Shown here piece after piece: positions 31,750-40,989 of a stretch of 64,000 nucleotides of DNA. This stretch comes from CAVSLM01 sp963728895 (GTDB lineage: Bacteria; Pseudomonadota; Gammaproteobacteria; JBBQDK01): contig CAVSLM010000004.1 in NCBI GenBank assembly GCA_963728895.1, positions 124,001-188,000 on the forward strand, in the 5' to 3' direction. Below the pieces are notes generated by a model, which worked only from the letters and a program-made list of their open reading frames with translations, did no database searches and was not told the origin of the DNA. A program made the translations under genes and the position numbers. Every line of letters starts with the position of its first letter. Position 1 is the stretch's first letter.

Positions 31750-32179
31750 GGTGTGCACTTCCCGCGTTCGATGGCGAGGGCCCAAGGCAGGGCCCCCGGA
31801 CCACAGTGCACGAGGGCAAGAAGCTCCGCGGGCCCACGTATGCGTGGGCATTCGTGAGCAAGCGCCTTTCCCTGCGCACCATTCATATCCCGGCCAGCCG
31901 CTGGTCCGCTGGGCTAGCCGCTACATTGTGCTAGCGCCGTGCATGATGACCCAGCCTGCACCGCGCAAACAATCAGCAGCTGCAGCGTCCGTTTGTAGGA
32001 AATCGTCGATGCGCGAATATCGACCGCTTCGATGGCCTCGCCCGCACATCTCACCAAGACAGGCATCTCACCGGTACACACTGCATTTCCCAGTCGCGCG
32101 AAATTCGACGACCGCTCCGGTCGTATGCTATTTCGCCGCCGCGCAGCGAGATATGTGGACTTCGAGGAACAAGGCAGTG
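31750..32179. other. intergenic region with the first copy of a ~70-bp direct repeat
   Basis: No gene recognised. Bases 32108-32175 (GACCGCTCCGGTCGTATGCT... to ...CGAGGAACAAGGC) recur at 32473-32543 with about 85 percent identity by eye, so the half MITE and the IS630-like fragment are bracketed by a direct repeat. The left part should contain the promoter of the nuclease operon. Confidence 0.5.
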
Positions 32180-32357
32180 TTTCCCCACGACGCTTCATAC
32201 CGTTCGCGACCCACCCGGCACACGAACCTGGACTGGAGCGAAGCGGCCTCGCGCACTCATGGCCACTGCCCATCAGGAATGGCGGATGCGCTGCGCTTAT
32301 CCGCCCTACATCGATTGAAGGCGCAAACGTATCGTCAAGAGTGCACCACTACACTGG
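32180..32357 (-). mobile_element. MITE-like element copy C, left half only
   Basis: About 178 bases match the left half of the element in reverse orientation, ending GTGCACCACTACACTGG at 32341-32357 with one REP-like palindrome (near 32280-32306). The other half is gone; the break near 32180 abuts the 70-bp direct repeat. The sequence after the element (TACTCCGGCAGAAAA...) is the same as that following copy D. Confidence 0.75.
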
Positions 32358-32363
32358 TACTCC

Positions 32364-32469
32364 GGCAGAAAAGTATTTCCGTAACGAAGCGGCGAATAGA
32401 CACCGACATGTGATCCAATGGCGCTTCACCAAGGCCAAAGTGCGCAAGAGCAAGGGGTATCAACAGTGA
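32364..32469 (+). pseudogene. possible C-terminal tail of an IS630-like transposase (copy 1)
   Basis: Following the half MITE, the frame reads EKYFRNEAANRHRHVIQWRF then TKAKVRKSKGYQQ and a stop at 32467-32469. The pattern WRFT.A.AR.K at the very end recalls the C-terminus of IS630-family transposases. A second version occurs at 40851-40958, again directly after a MITE end. Too short to be sure; the recurrence is certain, the family is inferred. Confidence 0.4.
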
Positions 32470-32472
32470 AAC

Positions 32473-32543
32473 CATGACCGCTCTGGTCGTACGCTTATTT
32501 CACCGCCGCCCGGCGAGATATGCGAGCTTCGAGGAACAAGGCG
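32473..32543. repeat. second copy of the ~70-bp direct repeat
   Basis: Matches 32108-32175 (CCGCTCTGGTCGTACGCT, GCGAGATATG, CTTCGAGGAACAAGGC). The two copies flank the half MITE and the IS630-like tail. Its origin is unknown. Confidence 0.6.
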
Positions 32544-32562
32544 GGCGCAGCCGCGGCGTGCG

Positions 32563-33522
32563 TCATGCCGCGCGCCGGTGCTCGTAGCGCAGGCGCTCGC
32601 GATCCTCCAGCAGCTGGCGCAGCGCCCCCCGCTCGGCGACTTCCGGCGTCAGCCAGCGCTGGACATGATCGGGCTTCAACGCAATGGGACAACGGTCGTG
32701 ACCGGTGGCTGCAACCTCGGGCGGCGGTTCATCGGTGACGATGGCGAACGAATCGAGGTCTTCGTGTCCCGGTGAACGCCAGGCGTCCCACAGACAGGCC
32801 AGCAGCATCTGCGCCGGTGGGCGCGGCTCGAAGTGCAGCACCAGGCTCGATTCCTTTTCGCCCGGACGCAATGCGCGTTTTTCGTAATCGTGCAGCGCGA
32901 CATTTTCGAAAAACCCGCTCGCCATGACCATCGCATGGTGCCGGCCGAAGAGCGCTTTCCAGAACTTCTCGAGGTTGTCGCGCCGGGCGTTGTAGAGACC
33001 GGGGTAGCGCGCATCGTAGGAGGCGGGCTTGCCGTTCGGGCGGCAGTGATAGCGCATCGGCTTGATCAGGTACCCGCCGTTCTCCCGCACCATCACCGGC
33101 GCATACCAGAAAGGGAAAATGCGTGAATCGCCGGGCTCGCGCTCGACACGCCTCAGGTCGGCGATGCGGTTCAGGACGCGCTCGACCTTGTCCGTGGCGA
33201 TGCGCCGGTCTTCCTGCGCTTTTCGGGTTTGCCTGCGTTTCAGGCTGCGCTCGGCATCAGCGAGACGCCTTTTCTGTTTGAAGACCTCCGCCTCCCATTC
33301 GGCGGTCTTGCGTGCCTGATAGTCGTCGATGAACCTGCGGATTCGCTGTTCCTGGGGCGTGCGCGGCTCCAGGAAATTCGCCTCCAGCGCCTTGGCGATT
33401 TTCACCGAGTCATCGCAGGCGCGGCGGCGGAACAGGTCTTCGAACAGATCCATCTGCACGCGAGCGCCCGACCAGCGCAGCCAGGTCTTGAGATTCTGCT
33501 CCACCATCGCCGAATAGCACAT
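32563..33522 (-). CDS. SRAP domain protein (HMCES/YedK family)
   Basis: A 319-residue member of the SOS response-associated peptidase family, which forms a covalent bond with abasic sites in single-stranded DNA. The start at 33522 is required to place the catalytic cysteine at position 2 (MCYSAMVEQ). Conserved NARRDNLEKFW, the glutamate in ASGFFEN and the histidine in TGHDRCPIALKPDHVQRWL match the active site. An unusual basic, coiled-coil-like insertion (about residues 40-105, rich in Arg/Lys/Glu) separates the N-terminus from the core, making the protein longer than the 220-240 typical residues. It lies 43 bases after the sensor-kinase gene. Confidence 0.9.
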   Translation of the reverse strand: MCYSAMVEQNLKTWLRWSGARVQMDLFEDLFRRRACDDSVKIAKALEANFLEPRTPQEQRIRRFIDDYQARKTAEWEAEVFKQKRRLADAERSLKRRQTRKAQEDRRIATDKVERVLNRIADLRRVEREPGDSRIFPFWYAPVMVRENGGYLIKPMRYHCRPNGKPASYDARYPGLYNARRDNLEKFWKALFGRHHAMVMASGFFENVALHDYEKRALRPGEKESSLVLHFEPRPPAQMLLACLWDAWRSPGHEDLDSFAIVTDEPPPEVAATGHDRCPIALKPDHVQRWLTPEVAERGALRQLLEDRERLRYEHRRAA

Positions 33523-33565
33523 GCGCAGAGTAGGCCGTGTGACTACGACATGCGGCCGATCGGAC

Positions 33566-36500
33566 TCATCCGCATGATGGATCGCTTTCCCTGTGGGATC
33601 CGGGCGTCGGGACGTGGCGGGGGGCAGTGCCAAGGATGCGCTGCAGGACTTCGATCTGCACGGGCTTTACCAGGTGATCGTCGATGCCTGCGGCGGCCGA
33701 GCGCGCACGGTCCTCCTCCTGCCCATAGCCGCTGACGACGATCAGCACGGGTTGCGCATCCTTCTGGCGCCGCCGCAGCTCCTGTGCCAGCGCATAGCCG
33801 TCCATGTCCGGCAGTCCGATGTCGAGCAGCACCGCCTCCGGCGCGAAGGCTTGGGCGATCTCCAGCGCGCTGCGCGCATCGTAGGCGTGGCGGACCTCGT
33901 AGCCGGAGTGCTCCAGCAGCAGCACCAGGCTGTCGGTCGCATCGTGATTGTCATCGACCAGCAAGATGCGCAGGGGTGGTTCGGCAGATCGCAGTTCCTG
34001 CACAGCAGTGGCTACCTCGGCGGTGGGTAGCCCGGGCACGGCTTCACCCGCCTCGTCCTCCCCGCCGTCCTGCGCCGCAATCGGCAGATACACCGTGAAC
34101 TCGCTGCCCTGCTGCGGCCCGGGGCTGCGTGCCTCCACGCGCCCACCATGCAGCTCGGCCAGCCGCCGCACCAGGGTGAGACCCAGGCCCAGTCCGCCCT
34201 CCGGGCGCGCCGGTACCCGCGGGCCCTGGCTGAAGACATCGAACACGCGTGCCAGCACCTCCGGCGGCATGCCTGCGCCGTTGTCGGCGACCGAAATGAC
34301 CGCTTCTCCGGCGACGCGCCGCGTGGTGAGGCGGATCACGCCTCCTTCGGGCGTATACTTGGCCGCGTTGTTCAGCAGGTTGGTGAGAATCTGACAGAGG
34401 CGCACTTCGTCGCCCTCGACCGGTAGCGGTTCGCGGGTCTGCTCCACGATCAATCGGTGACGCTTGGCGCGCATCAGCAATTCGCAGCTGGCGAGACCCT
34501 CGCGCACGACGTCGTTGATGTCCAGGCGCTGCCGGTGCAGGGTGATCAGCGCCGACTTGATGCGCGACACATCGAGCAGGTCGTCCACGATGCGGGTGAG
34601 GTGCGCGACCTGGCGCTCGTTCATCTCGCGCACCCGCTGCAGCTCCGGATCGGGCGGCAGCAGGCGCCGGAACAGATCCATCGCCGTCTGCATGGGCGCG
34701 AGCGGATTGCGCAGCTCGTGTCCCAGCATCGCCAGGAATTCGTCCTTGCGCTTGTCCGCCTCGCGCAGCGCCTCCTCGGCGCGCTTGCGCACGGTGATGT
34801 CGATGTTCATGCCGACCCAGCCGCGCACCTTTCCCTGCGCGTTGCGCAGCGGCACCGCACGCACTTCGGTCCAGCGCCATTCGCCGCTGACGTGCTGCAG
34901 GCGGAACTCTGCGTCGAACGGCTGCTCGCTCTCCACTGCGTGCAGCCAACGGTCCCGGGTGAATTCGCGGTCCTCGGCCTGCACGGCACCGAGCCAGCCC
35001 GTGCCACGCCACTGCTCGAAGCTCTGCCCGGTAAACGCCCGCCACGACGGAGAGTCCTCGACCATCTGGCCCTGGGCATTGGTGGTCCAGACGATTTGCG
35101 CGGACGCGGTGACCAGCGCGCGAAAGCTCTCCTCGCTGTCGCGCAGGGCAAGCTCAGCCTGCTTGCGGTGCGTGATGTCGATGAAGGTGATGACCACGCC
35201 CTCGATCCGGTCGGCCTCCGAGCGGTAAGGGAGTATGCGGCACAGATACCAACTGGCAAGCTCGCTCTGCACCTCGCGTTCGATGGGCACCAGGCGCTCC
35301 AGGACCCGCTCGGCATCCTCCTGGAGATGGTCGTAGCCCAGCCGGTGGGTGAAATCGCCGAGCGGCCGGCCGCGGTCGCTGGGGCGCAAATTGAAGAGTT
35401 CCGACACCCGTGGCGTGACGCGCAGGATGCGCTGCTGGCGGTCCAGAAACAGCGTGGCGATCTCCGTGGCAGCCATCAGGTTATTCAGATCGCTGGTGAG
35501 CTGGCTGAGCTCTTCGACCTTGTGGCGGTTCTCCTGGTTGACAGTGTGCAGCTCCTCGTTGACCGACTGCAGCTCCTCCTTGCTGGTCTCCAGCTCCTCC
35601 AGCGTTGAGCGCAGCTCTTCATTGGAAGACTGCAGCTCCTCGTTCGAGGCCCTCATCTCCTCCTGGCTCGTTTCGTACTGCTCGATTACCGCCTGCAGGC
35701 GCTCGCGGGTGCGCTCCAGCTCGGCAGCCTGCACGCGCGGCTGCTCATTGTCGCTGAAGGCCTGGTCGGGCTCCGTTTGCACGGAAGCGGTCTCGTCGAA
35801 GATCACCAGGCTCAGACCCTCGAGCTGTGGTTCCCGCGAGGGTCGCACCTGCAGCGTTACGCATCGGGGTTGACCTTCCAGCTGCACGGTCACCGGTCGG
35901 GAACGAAGGTCCTGATTTCGCTCGTGGGCGGCTTGCAACGCGGCAGCCAGCTCGATGCGCAGCTCCTCGCGCACCAGCTTCAACAGGTTCGCGGAGGGTT
36001 CGCCTCCGGGGAGGTGCAGATAGCGCCCGGCGTGCTCCGACACGTGCACGATGCGGTAGTCGTGATCGACCAGCACGCTGGGCGGCGCGTAGCGCTCGAC
36101 CATCTTCTGGTGCAGCGCGCCGAAACTGGGGGACGCTCGAAGCGATGACGGTGAGGCTCATCGGCAGCCATTCCGTGGCGCGCCCCGCTGACGGCGAATA
36201 CCGGGAGGCGCGGTTGCGGCACGGGAACGTTGCGGCGCCGGTACAGGGCGTGCGGTTTATTCTCGGCGTGGAACAGCCCCGAGTGATCGATGCTCTCCGC
36301 CGGTCCCAGGAACAGCAGGCCGTCCGGGTCGAGCGCGTAGTGCAGCAGATCGATGACGTCCTGCTGCGCGTCGCGCTGCAGGTAGATCAGCAGATTGCGG
36401 CACACGATGAGCTGCATGTGGGAGAACGGCGGATCGCGCAGCAGATTGTGGGTGGCGAACACCACGATTTCGCGCACCTCGGCGCGAATGCGGAAGCTGC

Positions 36501-37656
36501 TGTCCTCCTGGATGAAGAACCGGGCGAGGCGCTCGGGGCGGACGTCGGCGGCGATCGAATCCGGATACAAGCCCTCGCGCGCGCGCTGCAGCGAGCGCTC
36601 GTGGATGTCGCTGGCGAATACCTGCAGCGCCGGAGGATCGACGAGCCGGGCCGCCTGTTCGAGGAGCAGCATGGCCAGGCTGTAGGGCTCTTCTCCGGTC
36701 GCACAGCCTACCGACCACACGCGTATCTGGTCGGAGGACGTCCTGCCTTCAAACAGTTTTGGCACCACCTCCCGCTCGAGATACTCGAAGGTTTCGGCAT
36801 CGCGGAAGAACTCGGTGACCGTAATGAGAAACTCGTCTGCGAGCATGCGTGCCTCCCCCGCACTGTCGCGCAGCAGGGCAAGGTAGTCCGAGATCGCTTC
36901 GCGACGGTGCAGCTGCATGCGACGGCGGATGCGCCGCAGCACCGTCGAGCGCTTGTACCTGGAGAAGTCCTGGCCGGTGCGCGCCCGAAGCTGCGCAAAG
37001 ATCTTCTGCAGGACCTGCGCTTCCGTATCCGGCATGCCTTCGTCTTCGGCAATCTCGATGCCCGGGCGCGTGCGCGCAAAATGCAGGATCCGCTCGGGCA
37101 TTTCCGCGACCGGCAGGATCAGATCGATGCTCTGGGTGGCGATGGCGTTCTGCGGCATGACGTCGAACTCCGCCTCTTTGGGATCCTGCACGATGGTGAG
37201 CCCGCCCTGCTGGCGGACCTCCCGGATCCCGAGCGCGCCGTCTGAGCCGGACCCTGACAGAACGATGGCGACGGCGCGCTCCCTGTGGGTCTTCGCCAGG
37301 GTACGGAAGAAGTGATCGATGGGCGCACGCACGCGACGCTGCTTCTCCATTTCCGACAGTCGCAGGTGGCTGTCGATGGTGGAGAGATTTCTCCCTGGCG
37401 GAATCACGTAGATGCAGTTCGGCTGCAGCGCAACGGTTTCGGTCACCTGCAGCACCGGCATGCTGGCGTGCGGCTGCAGAACTTCCGCGAGATGGCTGGG
37501 GTGCTCGGGGGAGAGGTGGACGACCACCACGAAGGCCAGCCCGGTGTCGGAAGGCAGATACGAAAAGAATTGCTTGAGGGCGTTGAGCCCACCCGCGGAG
37601 GCACCGATCCCGACCACGGTCGCTTCGAGCTGCGGGGTGCCGCTGATCTCTTTCAA
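33566..37656 (-). CDS. CheB-CheR-PAS-histidine kinase-receiver fusion, apparent frameshift in the middle
   Basis: About 1,360 residues if one reading shift is corrected. The N-terminus (from a TTG at 37656 with GGAGG upstream) is a CheB methylesterase with catalytic GIGASAGG, VVHLSPEH and VLSGSGSDGALG. Next comes a CheR methyltransferase with the SAM motif VWSVGCATGEEPYSLAML. Then a long coiled coil (about 640-740), two PAS domains, HisKA with LAMLGHELRNPLAP, HATPase, and a receiver domain with phospho-acceptor aspartate in AVLLDIGLPDMDGY. The frame changes near 36130 at a run of five C's; one additional C would join ERPP to SFGALHQKMVERY. It may be a real inactivation or a homopolymer error. 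The enzyme class is known as chemotaxis-like hybrid sensors; the signal is unknown. Confidence 0.85.
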
Positions 37657-38586
37657 AGCGCCTCCTGCTCCGGTATCAACAGGCTCCACTTGAGAGCACA
37701 ACGGCAACCATTCATGGATCGGCCGGCACCCCGCCGACATCGACAACCGCGCCCACGCAGAAATCCCAGGGCGCGAAGGAAACAGCAATCCGAGGGCGTT
37801 GCTGCTGTTCCCTACCGCGCCGGGAGGGGGGGAGCTTTGCGCAGTTCCGCACCAACTGTCAACGTTGGCACCCTTCCGGCGCGCAACTGCATGTGGAAGC
37901 ATAGCAGAGGCCGTCCGGTCGCTGGTCGTCGTCCCGAGCTCGCCTACCGTGCCACGCTGCTGCCGGCCTGAGGAATTGATACCCGCCACTGCACGGGGCG
38001 GCGGGCGCAGGGATCTTCCGTGCCCCTCGCACACCCGTGGGGTAGAACGATGCATTGCTTTAGGGCGCGCCCGCAAGCCTCGGAACGCGCCGAATACCCC
38101 TACTTATTTTGTCGCAGAGGTCAGTGAACCCAATCATGTGGGTGCTGCGATCGGCGATTCCATTGGTGGACTCCCTTGGTTTTTTCTCTGCGGTCTCCTC
38201 TTTCTTTCCGGGGCATCCTGGTCGGTGCCAACGTCGATCTACGAGAAGGTTCCAGACTTCCGCTGAAGAAGGGTACGCATAGGCCGGGGCAGCACTCGGC
38301 GTTGTGTCAGCGAGCGTAGCCCGAAACTCGTAGCCTCGATGAAGCGAAGCGGAATCGGCCTGGTGGTCGCTGACCTCGCGCTCTCGACTTTTGAAGACAA
38401 GCTCTCGGATGCCTGGCCGCGCTGCCACAATCGGGACGAGTCCGCGTTTCGCACCATGACCGTCTTCCACCGCGGCGTGCAACACGCCGCAGCCAGCCAC
38501 AACGTGGGATGATCGGGCCGCACGCCGACTGGACCGTGCGTGAAAGACGCGGGCGATGTAGACAGCTGCCTTTAAGACAAGTTGTG
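37657..38586. other. 930-base region without a recognised gene
   Basis: Holds the leader of the CheB-CheR gene at the left. Near 38330-38360 there is TCGATGAAGCGAAGCGGAATC, resembling a common proteobacterial REP motif. On the plus strand about 50 codons around 38363-38513 read VADLALSTFEDKLSDAWPRC and VFHRGVQHAAASHNVG before a stop; I cannot place this and it may be chance or a gene fragment. No RNA gene was seen. Confidence 0.4.
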
Positions 38587-39645
38587 TCAGGCGGAGGGTT
38601 CTGACCGGTCGGGCGAGCCGATGCTCGCGCCTCGCCGAGGTTCCGGGGTACGCTTGACTCCCTCGAGCATCTCCTTGATGCCGCCCACTGCGCTGAGGAC
38701 CCCTGTCGCCTCGTAGGGCAGGTAGATCACCTTGTTGTCCTTCCCGGAGACCATTTCCTTCAAGGTCTCGATGTAGCGCACCGCGATGAGATAGTTGGAA
38801 GGATCGCCTCCGCTGGCAACGATGGACTGGGTGACCATCCTGATGGCTTCGGCTTCGGCCTCGGCCACTTTGACGCGTGCTTCGGCCTCCCCCTGGGCGA
38901 CCAGGATCCGGGCCTGCTTGACGCCTTCGGCCTTGTTGATTTCGGCGGTCCGTGCCCCCTCGGCCTCGAGGATGCTCGCCTGCTTCAGCCCCTCGGCCTC
39001 CAAGATGGCCGCTCGTCTGTCGCGCTCGGCGCGCATCTGCTTTTCCATCGCGTCGCGGATCTCCGGAGGAGGATTGATGTCCTGCAGTTCGACGCGGTTG
39101 ACCTTGACTCCCCACTTGTCGGAGGCTTCGTCGAGGATCGCTCGAAGCTTGCTGTTGATGGTATCCCGGGAAGTCAGGGTTTCGTCCAGGTCCAGTTCGC
39201 CGATCACATTTCGCAACGTCGTCTGGGTGAGCTTTTCAATGGCGTCGGGGAGGTTGGCGATCTCGTAGACGGACCGAACGGGGTCCGTGATCTGAAAGTA
39301 GAGGAGAGCGTTGATTTCCGTCACCACATTGTCTCGTGTGATGACGCTCTGTTTGGGAAAATCGTAGACCGTTTCCCGCAGGTCGATCCGTTTGACGGTT
39401 TCTTTGCGAATGATCGTTCGCCCGTCCGGGGTTGTCTGGACGTAACGCCATTCGATCTGGCGCGCTTTGTCGAACACCGGCCACAGAATGTTGATGCCCG
39501 AAGAGAGGGTTCGATCGTAGCGTCCCAAACGCTCGATCACCATCGTCTCCGACTGCTGGATGACGAGAAAGCCTGTTACCGCAAAAGCGATCACGAATAC
39601 CGCCAGAGCAAACAGAATCAGCAGTATGCCAGCCTGCGCCGCCAT
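38587..39645 (-). CDS. SPFH/band 7 (stomatin-like, QmcA-type) membrane protein
   Basis: A 352-residue protein with one N-terminal transmembrane helix (about 8-30) and an SPFH domain (VIQQSETMVIERLGRYDRTL, DRTLSSGINILWPVFDKARQ). A long Ala/Glu-rich coiled coil follows (AEGLKQASILEAEGARTAEI) and the C-terminal region has VIYLPYEATGVLSAVGGIKEM. Stomatin-like proteins form oligomeric membrane microdomains and control membrane proteases. It is 20 bases downstream of the nfeD-like gene, the classic pairing of these families. Confidence 0.95.
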   Translation of the reverse strand: MAAQAGILLILFALAVFVIAFAVTGFLVIQQSETMVIERLGRYDRTLSSGINILWPVFDKARQIEWRYVQTTPDGRTIIRKETVKRIDLRETVYDFPKQSVITRDNVVTEINALLYFQITDPVRSVYEIANLPDAIEKLTQTTLRNVIGELDLDETLTSRDTINSKLRAILDEASDKWGVKVNRVELQDINPPPEIRDAMEKQMRAERDRRAAILEAEGLKQASILEAEGARTAEINKAEGVKQARILVAQGEAEARVKVAEAEAEAIRMVTQSIVASGGDPSNYLIAVRYIETLKEMVSGKDNKVIYLPYEATGVLSAVGGIKEMLEGVKRTPEPRRGASIGSPDRSEPSA

Positions 39646-39665
39646 TCGGTTCCTCCCTCTCTCTG

Positions 39666-40106
39666 TTACGTCTTCTTGACGAAGAGTTTGGTGCCTTCGA
39701 CACGGAGCACTTCGACGCTTGCTCCCGGCTCCAGCACTCCTCCCTCGGCGTTAACCGCCCGCCAATCATCCCCACGCACCTGCACGCGTCCAGACGGCGA
39801 CCGAGCGTTCACTGCCGAAGTGACGATTCCCGTCATGCCCACGAGCCCGTCAATGTTGGTTTTGATCGTCCCCGACGATCGATGCATGTATTTCTGAAAG
39901 AAAGGCCGCACCCCAAAATAGGTCACCAGCGTTCCCACGATAAAACCGACGAGCTGTCCCTTGATCCCGAAACCAAGTCCCGCAGCGAGTGCAGATGCAA
40001 GGCATCCGAATCCCAGACAGGCCAGGAGAAAAGTCGGGGCAAAAATTTCGCCGACAAAAAGCAGGACGGCAACAACGACCCACAAATGCCAAGCCGAAAT
40101 ACCCAT
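39666..40106 (-). CDS. NfeD family protein
   Basis: A 146-residue membrane protein with two or three hydrophobic helices (about 7-30, 35-65) and a C-terminal OB-fold domain (LVGMTGIVTSAVNARSPSGR, VQVRGDDWRA, GASVEVLRVEGTKLFVKK). Short-form NfeD proteins act together with stomatin/SPFH proteins, which matches the gene 20 bases downstream. Start ATG at 40106. Confidence 0.93.
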   Translation of the reverse strand: MGISAWHLWVVVAVLLFVGEIFAPTFLLACLGFGCLASALAAGLGFGIKGQLVGFIVGTLVTYFGVRPFFQKYMHRSSGTIKTNIDGLVGMTGIVTSAVNARSPSGRVQVRGDDWRAVNAEGGVLEPGASVEVLRVEGTKLFVKKT

Positions 40107-40433
40107 GTCCGTTTCCCGTTACCGCCCGTGTGCAAGACCCGTCTCATCGAGGCTGCGCCAGGCAGCACAGCCCGCGAATGACAAACTCCAACATGGCTGA
40201 GCTCTTGTCAATGAAATAAGATTCCGTCTGCTCCGATGCAGAAGGCGGAAATCCCCTCGTCGGTGAGACGCCCCGGGGCCACTCGACCGTGGTATTCATT
40301 CCCAAGTGCCGTCCGAGGACGTTGTACGAGCAACTGAGGCATTACCTCGGGAAGTGTTTCGGAAACTGGCTGTTCAGAAGAAGAGCCGGATAGGAGAAGG
40401 ACATCTGATGCACCACTACACTAGCCTGAAGTA
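40107..40433. other. intergenic region with a solo MITE end
   Basis: No gene. TGCACCACTACACTAG at 40409-40424 is a left MITE terminus in reverse orientation, separated by only 9 bases from the left terminus of copy D in forward orientation, so the two ends are head to head. The rest should contain the nfeD promoter. Confidence 0.6.
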
Positions 40434-40845
40434 CTAGTGTAGTGGTGCAATCTTGACGAGACATTTGAGCCTTCACATGGATGTAGGGCGGATAAGCGCA
40501 GCGCATCCGCCATTCATGATCGGCCGGCGTCAGGAGTGCACGAAGCCGTTTCGCTCCCGTCGAGTTTCTCGTGCCGAGTGGATCGCGAAGGGGATCAGGC
40601 GCCGTGGGAAACAGGGAGGCCAATGGGCGTCGCGGAGTCGGATTTTGAACCAGAGATGGCTGGGTGGCGGATGCGCTGCGCTTATCCGCCCTACGGCGCT
40701 GGTGACCGCCTCGACGGGTACATCGCAAGTTCACAACACCAGGCCCAGGCGATTCATCCGGACCAGGAGCGCTCGCGATATCCTGCAGAAGGTCATTCGC
40801 GCCAATCGCCGCTTAAGTTCCAAACAGAACGCAACACTACACTAG
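40434..40845 (+). mobile_element. MITE-like element copy D (412 bp, best preserved)
   Basis: Begins CTAGTGTAGTGGTGCA at 40434 and ends GCAACACTACACTAG at 40845. The termini are inverted repeats (one or two mismatches in 15), and the flanks read GTA|CTAG...CTAG|TAC. If the TA inside CTAG is the duplicated target, the element proper starts with GTGTAGTG and ends with CACTACAC. Two inverted REP-like palindromes lie at about 40487-40510 and 40664-40690. Insertion into CTAG with TA duplication is the known behaviour of IS630. Confidence 0.88.
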
Positions 40846-40850
40846 TACTC

Positions 40851-40958
40851 CGGCAGAAAAAGTATTTCCGTAACAAAGCGGCGAATAAACACCGGCAGCT
40901 CCTTCAAAGGCGCTTCACCAAGGCCAATGCGCGCAAGAGCATGAGGTATCAACCGTGA
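40851..40958 (+). pseudogene. possible C-terminal tail of an IS630-like transposase (copy 2)
   Basis: Immediately after MITE copy D the frame reads RQKKYFRNKAANKHRQLLQR then RFTKANARKSMRYQP and a stop at 40956-40958. It matches the fragment at 32364-32469 over its whole length (about 75 percent identity by eye). The likeness to an IS630 C-terminus is suggestive only. Confidence 0.4.
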
Positions 40959-40989
40959 GACCATGCGGAAAGACTTTTCGGACGGGGTA

